A stretch of DNA of 64,000 bases, from the NCBI GenBank assembly GCA_963971285.1, contig OZ020248.1, positions 2,108,001-2,172,000 on the forward strand. Reading direction: 5' to 3'. Numbering within the stretch: position 1 is the first letter of the stretch; each line of letters begins with the position of its first letter. Position numbers and translations under genes: made by a program. Of this stretch, positions 52,520-63,996 are shown in pieces. The DNA comes from Astropecten irregularis. Taxonomy: Eukaryota > Echinodermata > Asteroidea > Paxillosida > Astropectinidae. The notes under the pieces are model-generated. The model did no database searches and was not told where the DNA came from. It worked only from the letters and a program-made list of their open reading frames with translations.

Positions 52520-53480
52520 TCACAAGCCTTCTATAAAAGACCACTCATGTCAATTTGCTCTCTCCTATAATTTCACACTTATGAGTACAAATTCCCCAAT
52601 TCTTTCATATATAAAACAAGCAAGAGAAACAAAAATTGAAGTCTGTTTGCAGAAAAAAAAATAAATCTGGCAACTTTTGCCCAGATTTCACAAAAATTGT
52701 GAGCTTACAAAACTAATCAATCATAGTTACATTAATTTTTTGGCAAATAAGCGCAGGCTAAAACACCAAAAGCTAAACATGAAAAAAAAAAACATCCATT
52801 ATTAAGTGCACGTCATTAAAACTAATTTGGTATCAGGTGGATGCATATCGTTCTATCATTTTTGGAGTTTGCTAACTTAAAAAAAACAAATATTTTCAGT
52901 TCACGCAAATTCCTGCAATAGGTGGGTGAGCAATCGACTGAGGTCGGATAAAGACTCGCTACTAACACGGCACAGTTTCAATTCTGCTATTTCTATACAT
53001 ATTTTACAAATCCATACCAAGAAAAATTACACCCTCGAGCAAATGGATCAAAACCGACTCATTACAAAAGACAAGGACTAAAAATCTGTTAAAATATGAA
53101 AAATATCTGTAACTACAATAAAAAAAAAAGATCAAAATCATTATTGACCTTTGTGAATTGCTGAATACACAGAAGTATGATACAAACTTCACATTCCGTT
53201 AAACATGAACCGTTTCATCTGATGAATGAGGCAGAGTTTTTACCGTAATCTGGAAGACAGACAGCATCATCTTTAGTACTTCGTACGTTCATGCATCCAA
53301 TTGCGCATGCCCTGTGATGAATGAAATGTGGATCCCAAAACAGAAATTACTAAATTATGTACCAGGAATTAAATTATTTCAGAGAGGAGAGAGTGGGAGG
53401 GATGATGAAAAAATGTAAAACAGAGAGGATTATGCTGTAGATGAGTCTTAAAGACTTTTATGCTGTAGAATGAGTCTTAA
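52520..53480. other. Intergenic or downstream of the EGF/CUB gene; no feature seen
   Basis: AT-rich with A-runs. It may include 3' UTR of the EGF/CUB gene if that UTR is spliced, but no signal decides this. Confidence 0.3.
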
Positions 53481-53801
53481 AGGTAATATCATACTTTGGT
53501 TTTTGTCAAAGAAATACAGATTCATGGGCAAAAATATAAAAGAAGATTACAGTAACAGTCATCTGTGATAATTTCAGTGCCATACGGTGCCTACATTTTG
53601 AGAAAACAGTGAAAAGTGCCCATGGTATTTTTAAAATCTTTTCACTGTAATATTTCATCTTTAAAAGATCAAAATTGTTTTGAAACATTGCAGAAACATT
53701 TTAATGGTATGTTTCTAGCATCATCATCTTGATACCCTGTAAGTTAAAGGTAAATCTGTGGAGATTTCTGTTTCGGTATGCTACCAAAGTAAATAGTTCC
53801 T
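53481..53801 (+). repeat. TTAA-target MITE, family B
   Basis: AGGTAATATCATACTTTGG ... TACCAAAGTAAATAGTTCCT, TTAA at 53477-53480 and 53802-53805. Confidence 0.8.
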
Positions 53802-54376
53802 TTAAAAACGTTAGTACTTTGTTTGCCAAAACTGGAAAGGGTTCTGCAATAATCCATCATGAAGACTGAGGGCCAGAAACTCTCATGGTTTGGGAAGTGT
53901 GCAGGCAAAAGCTAGATAATTCTGTTGTGGTGTACCGGTATATATACAGTCATGTTTGATCCAAAAGAGGACAGGTCCCTTGGACCCTCCACACTGTGAC
54001 TGTCTTTAACCAAGGACCCAATCCTTGATATTGATCTGGCTATGGCTCAACATAAATCTGTTATCAGAGTGTCTATTAAGTTCAGGAGATTTTGTTTCCC
54101 TCTTGCTTCAAAAACAAAAATGCAAGAACGTGAATTCCAAAGACAGATCTGGAACTCTGACGGTACTTGTTTATCTGATCCATATCAGTGAAAATGGCAC
54201 TGTGCAAATTTTGGGAAAACTTTGGACAAAGTGATTGAGAGGAATTTAAAACTAAAAGAAATACGGATTGTTGGATAAGGCACGTGTGTCCTAGAGACAG
54301 GAGGGTTAGAGGGTAGTTCAACTTGGTGAGGTGGGGGAAAGAGGGCATAAGAAAGAGGACACCATCTTACCGATTA

Positions 54377-54516
54377 TTACTTCTGACGGGACCAGATGCA
54401 AGCACAGGCACAGAGAATGACGAGCAGGACCACCACAAAGACCGACAGTACAGTCAGAATGATAATCCATTCCCATTCCAGCTTGGTAAGAGGGGCTTGC
54501 GTCATCGTCAGCGAGC
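54377..54516 (-). CDS. EGF/CUB gene: terminal membrane exon
   Basis: Two bases complete a codon, then [40 protein letters not shown] and WSRQK before TAA. About 23 hydrophobic residues flanked by Trp make one membrane helix; three Cys at its inner edge could be palmitoylated (inference). A second TAA follows, then a donor-like TCG|gtaaga, so the 3' UTR may contain an intron. Acceptor gtttag|GC. Confidence 0.85.
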
Positions 54517-57500
54517 CTAAACAATCAAAGTAGGAAGGGCAAAAACGGTTTCTGTACTTTCAAAATCGACTCCTTTTTTTAAGTAATGAGCTTGTAAATG
54601 CTCAGAAAATTGGTGAGCTGTGGCTTAATGACTTGGCTATGGATTGAAATTGAACACAAGTCTAAAGGAAGCCACTACCAATGACAGGCTTGTAAATGCA
54701 AGCCGTAGCTCAGCTCAGCTCCGGCCCAAGCTCCGGGTTCATCTCTGTCATCCACATGCTGAAAATATAGGTTGTAGTTTTTCATTGAATCTGAAGCTCT
54801 GTTTTTTGTTTAAACCAGAGAATCTACTTCCAAATCGCAGCTTCTATTTTGATACCTGTAATTAAGATTGGATTCACGAAATGGAACCGAAGCCGGAGCC
54901 AGAGCCGGAGCCGGAGCTGGAGCCGAAGCCAGAGCCGGAGCCGGAGCAGGAGCCGAGCTTTGAGAAAGGCCCTAGTCAGCGTTTATGCACAGCACATGTT
55001 GGCAAGTTGAATATCATGTAATACTGCTCTACCAATCGGTACAATTGTTTTGTTCTTAGCAAAATATCAGATAATCCACAGGAGTCTACTAATGGAAGAC
55101 GTATTTGCTACAACATGTCACAATTGAATCTGAAGGCAGGCAAATGACACCTATAATGTGAATTTTCAATCACGTTTTTATGACGCCAAGTCACTGAGGC
55201 CTTAAGGATTATGAACGAAGCACATGAATGATGCTGCCGTTTTCTTACCTCATAAGATACCATCTATAAGGCCATAAAAAAAAATTGTTGTATTGGCGTA
55301 ACGGAGGTTTGGAAAAAAGGGTAGGGCGGGCGGATTTTTTTTTTTTTTTTTTTTCCTGGGGTATTAAATGCTTTTCCCCTGTATATCACAGTATTTGACG
55401 TGTCAAATAAAGACAAGAAATGACATAACAACTTTAACCAGTCTGGTTTCCATCTTTTGCTCCTTTTAAGCTTTTAATCTGCATACAAATTTGCGATTTT
55501 TTTATTTTATTATTTTTTTTCCCGATTTTTATTTATTTATTTATTTATATTTTTTTTGGGTTTAAAATGTTTACGGTCGGGGCATATTTTTCGGTCGGGC
55601 GGGTTACGCCAATACAACAATTTTTTTTTTTATGGCCTAAGGGCTTTACATACATTACGTTCCTCATTCATGTCAAAATATCACACTTCCACTCTTTCAT
55701 TCAGAGATATTTTGGATTACCAGTATTTATCCCATCTGTAAAATTTACAGTTCGTGATGTAAGACATGCAACGTTTTGGTTCTTACCCTTGTGGCAGTAC
55801 TTTCCACTGTAGCCAGGTGAACATATGCAGATGTAGTCAGTGCTGGACACCAATGAACAACGTCCATTAAGACACTTATTAGAAAGGCATGGATCAATTA
55901 CTGAAAAGACAGCAGAAATATAACGAAGGATATGAACATCTACCATTCTCTCAATGCATTTCATCTTTACTAATTAATACATCCATTCCAACTCAGGGTT
56001 TTTTACAAAATGTGGCTTGGGGCTATACCTTGGGATTTATTTTGCTTACGCCATTTTGTGTCCTAAAAGAAATGAAGGGCTTGATATACTTGGTGAAGCT
56101 GGAGCCTTTCTTCGGCTTTGTCATGTGGCCCAATCCCTTCGTTTTAGTTTTGTGGGCCTCAAATGGCAGTACCGAAATTAGTCTCAAGCCTAGCCTCAAG
56201 CAAGGTTTCGTAGAGGCCCTCAGTATCCCAAATACGTCTTTGCATCGCTCCTTTAAGATGCTGTATGTTACAAATCAGACAAGCCTCCCAAATGAATGAC
56301 TAGTCCACACATTTGCAAGGCTGTGGTTGTACCAAGCGCATAATAACGTACTTACCTCCAAGGCCTGGGTATGAAATCCATCAGAGTATTTCACTTGAAA
56401 CATTCTATTTGTTCAAGCCCGGTCTATTATTCATGTGAGCAGCTTGTGTGAAGTGAAACTCATGATGTCATAGAAAGTTCACACATAAAGTTTATGAGCA
56501 TATTTTCAACTTGTGTGAACAAGGCCCAATTTTATGGAATCCATAAGCAAAAATTCTTCTCTTAAGATAGCTGACTTTTTTGCTTATAAAGGTTAGCATA
56601 TTTCACGGGAGAATTTTATTTCTCACTACGCTCATTGGAAGGACTTTCTGCAGAATGCATATGGCAGCGCGTTAGCAGAAAAATAAAATCGAGGTTAGCC
56701 TAGAAATTCATCCCTAACCGATAAAGTGCCGAAAGTCTTGCTTACGGATTCCATGAAATAGATTCCACGCGTAGCAGTGCCTGTAAGCAAAAATATCAGC
56801 TACTAGAATGAAGCACAGTCTTTGAGTGGCAAGGAAAACCTAAAAGCAGTATGATACCAATTCTGACTCACCTATCCCGCAGAATTGTCCCGTGTAGCCC
56901 TTTGCACAGGAGCAGACAGTCCTACTCATATTCTTGATGCAGATACCGTTGTTAAGGCAGACGTTAGACTCGCACTCCAGACTGGTATCGACAACTGGGA
57001 TTATAATGACAAAGTAAATGTTTTAAAAGTGAGTGTGCTGTCTCTGGTGAAATATCAGAATGAGTCTGGTTTTCAAGTCTAGCTTAGAGTCAGGCAAAGT
57101 GGAAGATGTCATTAAAGATAATATCATACTTTGGTTTTGATCAAAGAAATACAAATTCATGGACAAAAATATCAAGACAGATACAGTAACAGTCATCTGT
57201 GAAAAGTTCAATCGCATACGGTGCCCACTTTTTGAGAAAACAGTGACTAAAATGGCCACAGTATTTCTTAAGTCTTTTCTCTTTCATTTTTGATCTTTTA
57301 AAAGATCAAAAAGATTTTCGGTCGTTGTTTTTACACCATTTCAGGCAGAAAAATGTTAACGTTATGTTTCTACCACCACCATCTTCATACCCTGTAAGTT
57401 ATACGTAAATCTGTGAACATTTCTGCTTTGGTTTCTTACCAAAGTATGATACTACCTTTAAACTTGTCATTAAACATTTAACAATGTTCACAGCATAGGG

Positions 57501-60500
57501 TCTCTTATGGAATAAGCAGTGTTTTGCAAATTTACCTTCTTCACATTTAGATCCAAAGTAACCCGACGCACAATCACATTTATACTGCTGATTGCTGTTC
57601 AGGTTGCACGTACCACCATTACCACAGGGGTTTGGGTTGCACAAAGTACTAGGAACAGCTGCATGAGGAAAACAGGATAATAAAGACAACTGAACAATCT
57701 ACAAAAGATGAATTTTGATCAAGCTCTCTCACTAGTCCAATAATATGATCCTTGGGTCTTAAATAATGAATCAACTTATTAAATAACAAACTCCGTCTTA
57801 TCGTACACTCTGATCATATTCAGTACGGTTTGTCAATTTGGGGGAAAAAACGGGTAAAAGAGAATTTGTTCAATAGGATTTGAGCCTTAAAAAATGTAGG
57901 CTAACAGCTTATGGACCGGAGTCTACACCACTGGTTGGCAGCGTGGTATCTTTTGTCTCCTTAATAGCTTACCTGTCTCACAGATCTCTCCAGTGAAGTC
58001 TGGGTTACAGTGGCATGTGAAGATGGCTTGACCATTGATACATGTTCCTCCATTGCGACACGGATTGCTCTGACACTCATTGACATCTACAGACAAAAGA
58101 TCAAGGCAGAAAATAATGATAAAATGATCAGTTTATGAAAGCTGTACGTACCCTCCATCAAAGCACAAAATGGACGTTAATTGTCATACAAATATACACT
58201 TTTTACCATTCGTCGGGTTTGCAGAATTGCTAATGCTGCACGTATCTTGAATGTTCCAAGGCATTTAGTGGAATGGGAGTGGTTTCATGGCTTCGATCTG
58301 ACTGCCGAACGAACAAAGATAATTCACTACAAGGGACACCACCATAGGGTTGGATAGCTCGGTTGGTAGAGCGTCGGTATGGTATTCCAGAGGCCGCATG
58401 TTCAAATCCAGCTCCAGTCAATCTCTTTGTTTCAACTTTCAATGACTTAAAAGTCATCCAATCAGTTTCCCTTGTGGTTATTGGTGATCATAGTGAGAGT
58501 ATGTTAGACTTATTCCTGTCCTTTACAGTATATAAGTGACAGTTTCAGCATGACAAGACGATCTACCATGAGGGGCTTAAGTGATCAAAGAGGAAGGCAT
58601 TCTGACTGACCAACGTTACACTTGGCTCCCGTCCATCCGCTATCACACTGACAGAGGTAGCTATCACCCTCAACAGTGCAGGTGGCGCCATTGCCACAGG
58701 GCTGAGAGCTACAGGGCGTCCTGGGTTCAACCTCTGCAAAGGAAGACACGTAAAGATTCATGACATTACATCAGAAGTGTAATTCCAGTGAAGCTAGGGG
58801 CTCAAAGCACCTCCTGGTCTAAAGGTCTCCCCCTACATTGCACTTCAGATGACCCTTCCTTCAAAGAATGAGGAGCAAAGGGGAGGCTAGAGCCCAACAC
58901 ACCTCCTGATGAGGTCGATTTCAAGAAGCCCTACGATTGATCGCAACTGGAGTTACGAAGGATAACCTATCATATCCTACGTGGGCAGCAATGTAGTCCT
59001 GCGAATGATAGTAAGTTACGATTGGTATGATGAAAGCGCCCCCTGGTCTTAAGATTTCCTCACACAGTGCACTTCAAAAGTCTTCCTCCAAAGAATGATG
59101 GTTATTAAAGGGAAGGGGTCCAGTGCACCTCCTGAGGTCAACGGCGTATCTAGAGAAAACTGCGCCCGGGGCAAGCGCTAAAAAAGCGCCCCCTAATTCC
59201 AACTTCTGATGGCAATGAAAAAAACATCAGTCAATTTGAAATTGGAATCTTTCTTTCTTTGTTCATTGAATTAGATTTCCAATAACTTTAACTGTACAGC
59301 AACCTTTTTTTGGAATTTTTTGTGCCCCTAAAAAATGGCGCCCGGGGCACATACCCCCTTGCTCTTCCCTAGATATGCCACTGCCCGAGGTAGCATCCTA
59401 ACAGCCTAGTACACCTGTCCGGTATCAATCTCACAGCTACGCCTGTCACATCATGGAGGTATAAAAAGAACGCACATACCTGCAGATGAGCACCTGGTGT
59501 CATTCATACCAGCAGGGCAGTTACAGACATAACCTCCCATGGTAGGTACACAGGTAGAGGTCTCAGGGCATGGTGATGAGAAACACACATTCTCCGCTGC
59601 AAATAAAACCAACAAACAGCACCAATTAATGTCTAACTGAACCATACAGGTGCAAGTAATTACCTTTACCATATCCAGCCAGAAGTCGATTTCGCCAAAC
59701 TCGTCATAACTTGCTATCAATCGTAGGACTTATGATACATTGCAGCCCTACGTAGAATAGTAAGGATATGATGGGTTATCTGAAAAGTTCAATCTCTGGG
59801 CTTGGGTGCCCATACTCACAGATTTCCTTCTCACAGTTGGTGCCCATGTAATATCGGTGACACATACACACATACAGGCCAATGCTGTTGATACACGTAG
59901 CTCCATTCAGGCAAGGGTTGCTGAGACATTCATTGTTTCTATCTGTAGTATGCAAAAACATAAAAGGATTGTTAGTTTTATTCTAAAAGCCCTGATATTA
60001 AAAGACAAACTTCAGCAAACTCTTGAAGATCTTAAATTAGTCTAAATGGATCAAAGCCATGGCCTTAAGGATCAAAGCCATGGCCGGCCTTGAGGATCAA
60101 AGCCGTGGCATTAAGGATCAAAGCCACGGCCTTGAGGATCAAAGCCGTGGCATTAAGGATCAAAGCCACGGCCTTGAGGATCAAAGCCGTGGCATTAAGG
60201 ATCAAAGCCACGGCCTTGAGGATCAAAGCCGTGGCATTAAGGATCAAAGCCACGGCCTTGAGGATCAAAGCCGTGGCATTAAGGATCAAAACCGCGGCCT
60301 TCAGGATCAAAGCCGTGGCATTAAGGATCAAATCCAAGGCCTTCAGGATCAAAGCCGTGGCATTAAGGATCAAAGCCGAGGCCTTGAGGATCAAAGCAGT
60401 GGCATTAAGGATCAAAGCCACGGCCTTCAGGATCAAAGCCGTGGCATTAAGGATCGAAGCCCCAGCCTTGTGGATCAAAGCCATGGCCTTGAGGATCAAA

Positions 60501-63500
60501 GCCGTGAAAAAAAATATATACCTGGGTCATCTCGCTCCGAGAACCTGATGGCAAAACCTTTTTCGGTCTTGGAATGGTCCGAATTGAACGTGGCCCAGAC
60601 CACATTGGAGGTGGTCAAGAAGGACGGTGGCAGGTCCGTGCCGGCGTAGTGGATCACATGAGACCCACGGTCAGCCGGGTCATTCCCATTACCCACACTG
60701 ACCAAGTCGTACAAGGACTCAGTGGCAAACTCCATGAACTCCACCAGGATATGCTTGCCAGGCTGGGCAAAGATAAACCACTTGCAATCATCATTGCTGT
60801 GGTAGTTGGAGGGGAAGTTAGGGGAGGTGATGTTGCTATTGCCACCTGATGGGATGGTGATGTTGGCCTTACACTGTGCACCTGTATTCACAAAACAAAA
60901 TAATGATACATGTAATAATATATATTACTGATTAGGGCGTCCCTTTTTATAACTGTGGTTCTCATTTCTTTTTCACCTTGAGGGAGGGTCGGTCGGTCGG
61001 ACACAAAAAAAAGTTTGGTGAAAAAAAAATCTGGCTGAATAATAATAATAATAATTTATAATAAGAATAATTATATTAATTTATAAAGCACAGATTCTAT
61101 AAAAATATATTCAAATAAAATACCTAAATACACAAAAACCTAAAGATAATGATGAGAAATGTCCATCGTCTTCACTGTAATCTCGTTTGAATATTTAAAA
61201 AAAAAAAATTCTGTGATAGAAAGTATAACAATGTAGGCCTATTTGCAAAAATTGTCTCCAGAAATTCTGAAAACTTCTTTTTTGTTTCTTGAATTTATAT
61301 TATGTCATTCTGGACAGGGTCGGAAAAAAAGGTGTTTTTTTTCTATCGGAGCCCAAAATATGGGTCTGTCGGAAATGAGAACCACAGTAATAAAAAGGGG
61401 CGCCCTAATGGGTATTTAGGGAGGCATTCCCAGTAGGGACATGCTTACGACTTTACTTACCTTTTTCTAAATATCCTCCAAAACAATGAACTTGAAATTG
61501 ACATAATTATGTTCATAATTGAGACCATTCTCTGTCTTCTATCAAAATATGGACAGGAAAAATATGTCTTTAAGATGTAGAATTGTTTCTGGGGAGACAA
61601 CAAAATGTCTCCTTATTAACTGGTGTCTCCCAAATGTTAACTTTCAAACTCGTCTGGCAAAGAATTCCAGAGACACGGTGCAAAGCTGAAGAAAGGCTGT
61701 TTTTCCCATCTGCTCAGAAAATCTGACTAAATCCAAATCAACACCGTCTATTACTAAGGATACGGCTGTTGCTATGAACAACCTATGCTTCAATGCACAC
61801 AGACTGAGCCACAGATGTTATCTTGAAACCGGTTTCTATCTCTTGGAGATATGATATAATAACAGACAGCATTATATTCTTACGGTATTGGCAGATGTCC
61901 CCACTCCAGCCTAATAAACACCGGCAGCTGTAGCTGTCTATACCATCCATACATGTGCCTCCATTCAAGCAGGGGTTGCCGTTTGCACAATTATCCACAT
62001 CTGAAAATAAAAGACAGACTTTAATAATTGCCCAGTACATATATGGCTTTGCTCCTGGACTTTTAAAGGTACAGTGCAGGATTCGTTTAAATACACTAAA
62101 AGAAAATGCTCACAGATTTACGTATAACTTTCAGGCTATGATGATGGTGTTGGTAGAATTATATATCGGTAAATTATTTCCGCCTGAAATGGTGTATTTA
62201 TCCAGAAATTAGTAAAACAACGACCGAAAACAGTTTTGATCTTGGGATGAGACTTGTCCAATTTAAGAGCAACGTAAACACACATCTCCCTTCCTCTTAA
62301 ATGATTATGCTCAGTTTTCTCTTCTATTGCTTTTCATAGATTGCCCTTACCTTAAGTGGCTTTCTGTGGCCTTAAAGTGGCTACCTTAAGTGGCTTTTTT
62401 AAAAAGAGATACATTGTATGTACATATCATATGAAGCTAGGTATATAGCATGGACGTATATCGTCTCATCTCAGTAATAATACAACATCAGCATGAATGA
62501 CCTTCACATCCAGACTTACTATTCTCACAGTGGATACCGATGAAACCGGGTAGGCATCTACACTGGTAACCGGCAATGTCATCCACACACAGTGCGTTAT
62601 TCATGCAGGGAGAGCTCATACACTCATCAATGTCTATAATATAAAAAATAAAAAAAGAAGACATATAAATAAGCACAAGGGTAACTGGCTGAATGTTTAA
62701 GCCTTTGAAAGGTGACTAAAGAAAAATTGACTGGAGCGGGATTTGAACCGGCGACCTCCTGAATACAGTACAGGCGCTCTACCAACTGAGCCATCCAGCC
62801 CTACGTTGGTGGTGACCCCAATAGTCAATTATCTTTGTTCGTTTGGCAGCCAGAAGCCATGAAACCACTCACATACCCCAGGGATCATTTTATCGATACT
62901 CTCAGCGCAATATGCTGCAACCTGAGAACGGCACATTGGGGATCATTCAAAGAGAATATTAGAGGATATTAGTGTTTGTGAAAGCCACGTTCCACTGTAC
63001 AATTTAAAAGTAACAAATAAAACTGGTGAAACCAAGAAATAAAGAATGGAGCTGTTTATGTGAAAGTAAACTATTAGACTTGTACAGACTGGACAACTCA
63101 TACAGACAAGGAACTAAGAACAAGACAAAAAAAAAAGAAAATTGAAGAAGAAAGAGAGAGATGTTACTCACTGTTTTGGCAGTGGACACCATTGTAACCT
63201 GGTCTGCACTGGCACGTGTAATTAGATATACCATCAATACACTGCGCATCGTTCATACAAGGTGTGCTGGCACAATCATTAATATCTGCAAGATAGACAA
63301 GCAAAAACCAAAACATAAAAACATCACTCTCAAATTATCCTGTTTAAGTTTTCTAATTTGATTTCCATGTAAACCAAATTCTGTGGTCACTGTCATATTG
63401 CATCATAATTAGATGTATATTATAGTGCCCTCATGTGATTGTATTTTTGATTGTAGGTTATGAGACTTTTTGAAACGGAGGATCAGGCTCAGGCTTCAGT

Positions 63501-63996
63501 TCAGTCATAGTGGTTGTTGTTTTTCATTTTAGCTGAAGCTCTGTTTTCCTTTTCAAACCAGAGAATCTACTTAAGCCAACTATAACCCATGAAAGGATGA
63601 CTTAGTGAAAACTGAGATTAATTATCAGGATAAGACCAATTTTTTGATTCACTTTTTTGACTTGGCCAGATAAATTATAAAGATATGTTGACTTCTCATT
63701 TTCCCTAAAAGTCGTCTTGAGTGAGATAATTATTGAGACAAGACGACTTTTACCACTCCAAATGTGGACTTGGCGAGATAATTATTATCATGAATATATG
63801 GATAAGTGGAATGGCACTCATGGAACACCGTAGATTAGGCTGTGCCCGAGGGTATAATACTAATGCAAATGAATGAACTTACTGGTTTGGCAAGTGAAGC
63901 CAGTGTAGCCCGGAGGACAGGTACAGCGGAAAGAGTTCAGTAGGTTTTCACAGGTACCTCCATTGAAACAAGGACTGTTGCTACACTCGTCCACAT
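54377..63996 (-). CDS. Single-pass membrane protein with EGF and CUB domains, 3' part, 13 exons
   Basis: Thirteen exons, every internal intron phase 1 and one domain per exon. In protein order: four EGF domains, one CUB, seven EGF domains, a membrane exon. The four N-terminal EGFs and the one at 57973-58086 begin D[VI][DN][END]C and carry C.[DN]....[YF].C, the calcium-binding and Asp/Asn hydroxylation pattern. The last exon holds a hydrophobic helix ([20 protein letters not shown]) followed by [10 protein letters not shown] and stop, so the protein is type I with almost no cytoplasmic part. The EGF/CUB mix recalls echinoderm fibropellins, but those are secreted and end in an avidin-like domain, which is absent here. 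Extracellular adhesion or ligand binding is likely; no orthologue can be named. The gene continues past the right edge. Confidence 0.88.
54707..54972. repeat. Family A MITE with expanded GGAGCC triplets
   Basis: CTCAGCTCAGCTCCGGCCCA ... CCGAGCTTTGAGAAAGG. The right arm has about eleven GGAGCC-like hexamers, more than the other copies. Lies in the last intron of the EGF/CUB gene. Confidence 0.78.
55269..55638. repeat. Inverted-repeat MITE (family L)
   Basis: AGGCCATAAAAAAAAATTGT TGTATTGGCGTAAC at the left, GTTACGCCAATACAACAA and TATGGCCT at the right; about 370 bp, ends match over about 35 bp. The centre has poly-T runs. Confidence 0.85.
55787..55900 (-). CDS. EGF/CUB gene: last EGF exon
   Basis: 38 codons: [20 protein letters not shown] then [18 protein letters not shown]. 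Six cysteines. Acceptor ttttcag|TA, donor AAGG|gtaaga. Joins directly to the membrane exon. Confidence 0.86.
56523..56770. repeat. Family K MITE
   Basis: GGCCCAATTTTATGGAATCC ... GGATTCCATGAAATAGATTC. Lies in the intron between two EGF exons. Confidence 0.65.
56872..56994 (-). CDS. EGF/CUB gene: EGF exon
   Basis: 41 codons: [20 protein letters not shown] then [19 protein letters not shown]. Six cysteines. Acceptor tcccag|TT, donor ATAG|gtgagt. Codon phase joins the neighbours without a shift. Confidence 0.85.
57116..57457 (+). repeat. TTAA-target MITE, family B
   Basis: AGATAATATCATACTTTGG ... CCAAAGTATGATACTACCT, TTAA at 57112-57115 and 57458-57461. The right end is about 80 bp from an EGF exon donor. 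Confidence 0.82.
57536..57658 (-). CDS. EGF/CUB gene: EGF exon
   Basis: 41 codons: [20 protein letters not shown] then [20 protein letters not shown]. Six cysteines, no acidic calcium motif. Acceptor atgcag|CT, donor GAAG|gtaaat. Confidence 0.86.
57973..58086 (-). CDS. EGF/CUB gene: calcium-binding EGF exon
   Basis: 38 codons: [20 protein letters not shown] then [18 protein letters not shown]. Six cysteines, DVNEC and [10 protein letters not shown]. Acceptor ctgtag|AT, donor ACAG|gtaagc. Confidence 0.87.
58215..58490 (+). repeat. tRNA-derived SINE
   Basis: Box A (TAGCTCGGTTGGTAGAGCGT) and box B (GTTCAAATCCAGCTCCAGTC) lie in the middle, with an upstream part containing GGTTTCATGGCTTCGATCTG and a tail CAGTTTCCCTTGTGGTTATT. 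Confidence 0.75.
58611..58733 (-). CDS. EGF/CUB gene: EGF exon
   Basis: 41 codons: [20 protein letters not shown] then [21 protein letters not shown]. Six cysteines. The phase-1 donor is GTTG|gtcagt, chosen because the nearer GT would break the phase used by all other exons. Acceptor tttgcag|AG. Confidence 0.84.
58915..59041. repeat. Family G MITE, degenerate
   Basis: GGTCGATTTCAAGAAGCCCT ... GTATGATGAAAGCGCCCC, with AACTGGAGTTACGAAGGATA inside. Flanked by repeated AGCACCTCCTG words. Confidence 0.55.
59480..59596 (-). CDS. EGF/CUB gene: EGF exon
   Basis: 39 codons: [20 protein letters not shown] then [18 protein letters not shown]. Six cysteines; NDT is a possible N-glycosylation site. No DxDEC calcium motif. 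Acceptor tttgcag|CG, donor GCAG|gtatgt. Confidence 0.85.
59820..59942 (-). CDS. EGF/CUB gene: EGF exon after the CUB
   Basis: 41 codons: [20 protein letters not shown] then [19 protein letters not shown]. Six cysteines. The usual G-[YF] before the last loop is replaced by RYYMG. Acceptor actacag|AT, donor ATCT|gtgagt. Confidence 0.85.
60055..60505. repeat. 21/42-bp minisatellite in the intron after the CUB exon
   Basis: About 21 units of AAGGATCAAAGCCGTGGCAT(T), alternating with GAGGATCAAAGCCACGGCCT(T) to give a 42-bp step. It ends about 15 bp from the CUB exon donor. Long frames on both strands are artefacts of a period divisible by three. Confidence 0.93.
60522..60881 (-). CDS. EGF/CUB gene: CUB domain exon
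   Basis: 120 codons in one exon, phase 1-1. Pattern [56 protein letters not shown] and [20 protein letters not shown] shows the CUB beta-sandwich with SPNFPSNY and the C..W core. CUB domains of this type bind protein ligands, often with Ca2+ through acidic residues; the conserved E/Y/D positions look present (E in VEFMEF, YDLVSV). Acceptor aatacag|GT, donor CCAG|gtatat. The adjoining intron holds a 450-bp minisatellite that starts right next to this donor. Confidence 0.9.
60934..61406. repeat. Family H MITE carrying a short LINE-tail insertion
   Basis: AGGGCGTCCCTTTTTATAAC ... AATAAAAAGGGGCGCCCT. Compared with 18621-19012 it has an extra stretch of about 90 bp (61039-61130). Confidence 0.78.
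61039..61130 (-). mobile_element. LINE 3' tail, very short
   Basis: AATAATAATAATAATTTATA and TTATAAAGCACAGATTCTA on the plus strand are the complement of a LINE 3' UTR end with an (ATT)n tail. Confidence 0.55.
61884..62000 (-). CDS. EGF/CUB gene: calcium-binding EGF exon
   Basis: 39 codons: [20 protein letters not shown] then [19 protein letters not shown]. Six cysteines, [10 protein letters not shown] hydroxylation pattern. Acceptor ttttcag|AT, donor TACC|gtaaga. Directly N-terminal to the CUB exon. Confidence 0.87.
62055..62260. repeat. Fragment of a TTAA-type MITE
   Basis: TTTTAAAGGTACAGTGCAGG, ACAGATTTACGTATAACTTT and GAAATGGTGTATTTATCCAG match text at 21160-21290. The right terminal repeat is missing. 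Confidence 0.6.
62520..62633 (-). CDS. EGF/CUB gene: calcium-binding EGF exon
   Basis: 38 codons: [20 protein letters not shown] then [18 protein letters not shown]. Six cysteines, DIDEC and [10 protein letters not shown]. Acceptor attatag|AC, donor AATA|gtaagt. Confidence 0.87.
62695..62970 (-). repeat. tRNA-derived SINE
   Basis: Minus strand: box A TGGCTCAGTTGGTAGAGCGC, box B GGTTCAAATCCCGCTCCAG. Closely similar to 19541-19830, including GTTGGTGGTGACCCCAATAG. Lies between two EGF exons. Confidence 0.8.
63172..63285 (-). CDS. EGF/CUB gene: calcium-binding EGF exon
   Basis: 38 codons: [20 protein letters not shown] then [18 protein letters not shown]. Six cysteines and the calcium/hydroxylation pattern ([10 protein letters not shown]). 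NYT is a possible N-glycosylation site. Acceptor cttgcag|AT, donor ACA|gtgagt. Confidence 0.87.
63468..63580. repeat. Family A MITE fragment
   Basis: AGGCTCAGGCTTCAG and TTTTCAAACCAGAGAATCTACTT are recognisable; one arm and part of the core are missing. Confidence 0.55.
63883..63996 (-). CDS. EGF/CUB gene: calcium-binding EGF exon
   Basis: 38 codons, phase 1-1: [20 protein letters not shown] then [18 protein letters not shown]. Six cysteines, DVDEC calcium motif and hydroxylation consensus [10 protein letters not shown]. Acceptor caag|AT, donor CA|gtaagt. Most N-terminal domain in view. Confidence 0.87.

Noticed and set aside
54318-54524. 68-codon frame over the membrane exon ([16 protein letters not shown])
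   Set aside because: Wrong frame; the frame in phase with the EGF exons gives a clear membrane helix and stop.
60059-60649. Open frames of 144-196 codons on both strands
   Set aside because: Minisatellite of 21 bp inside an intron; the period divisible by three keeps all frames open.
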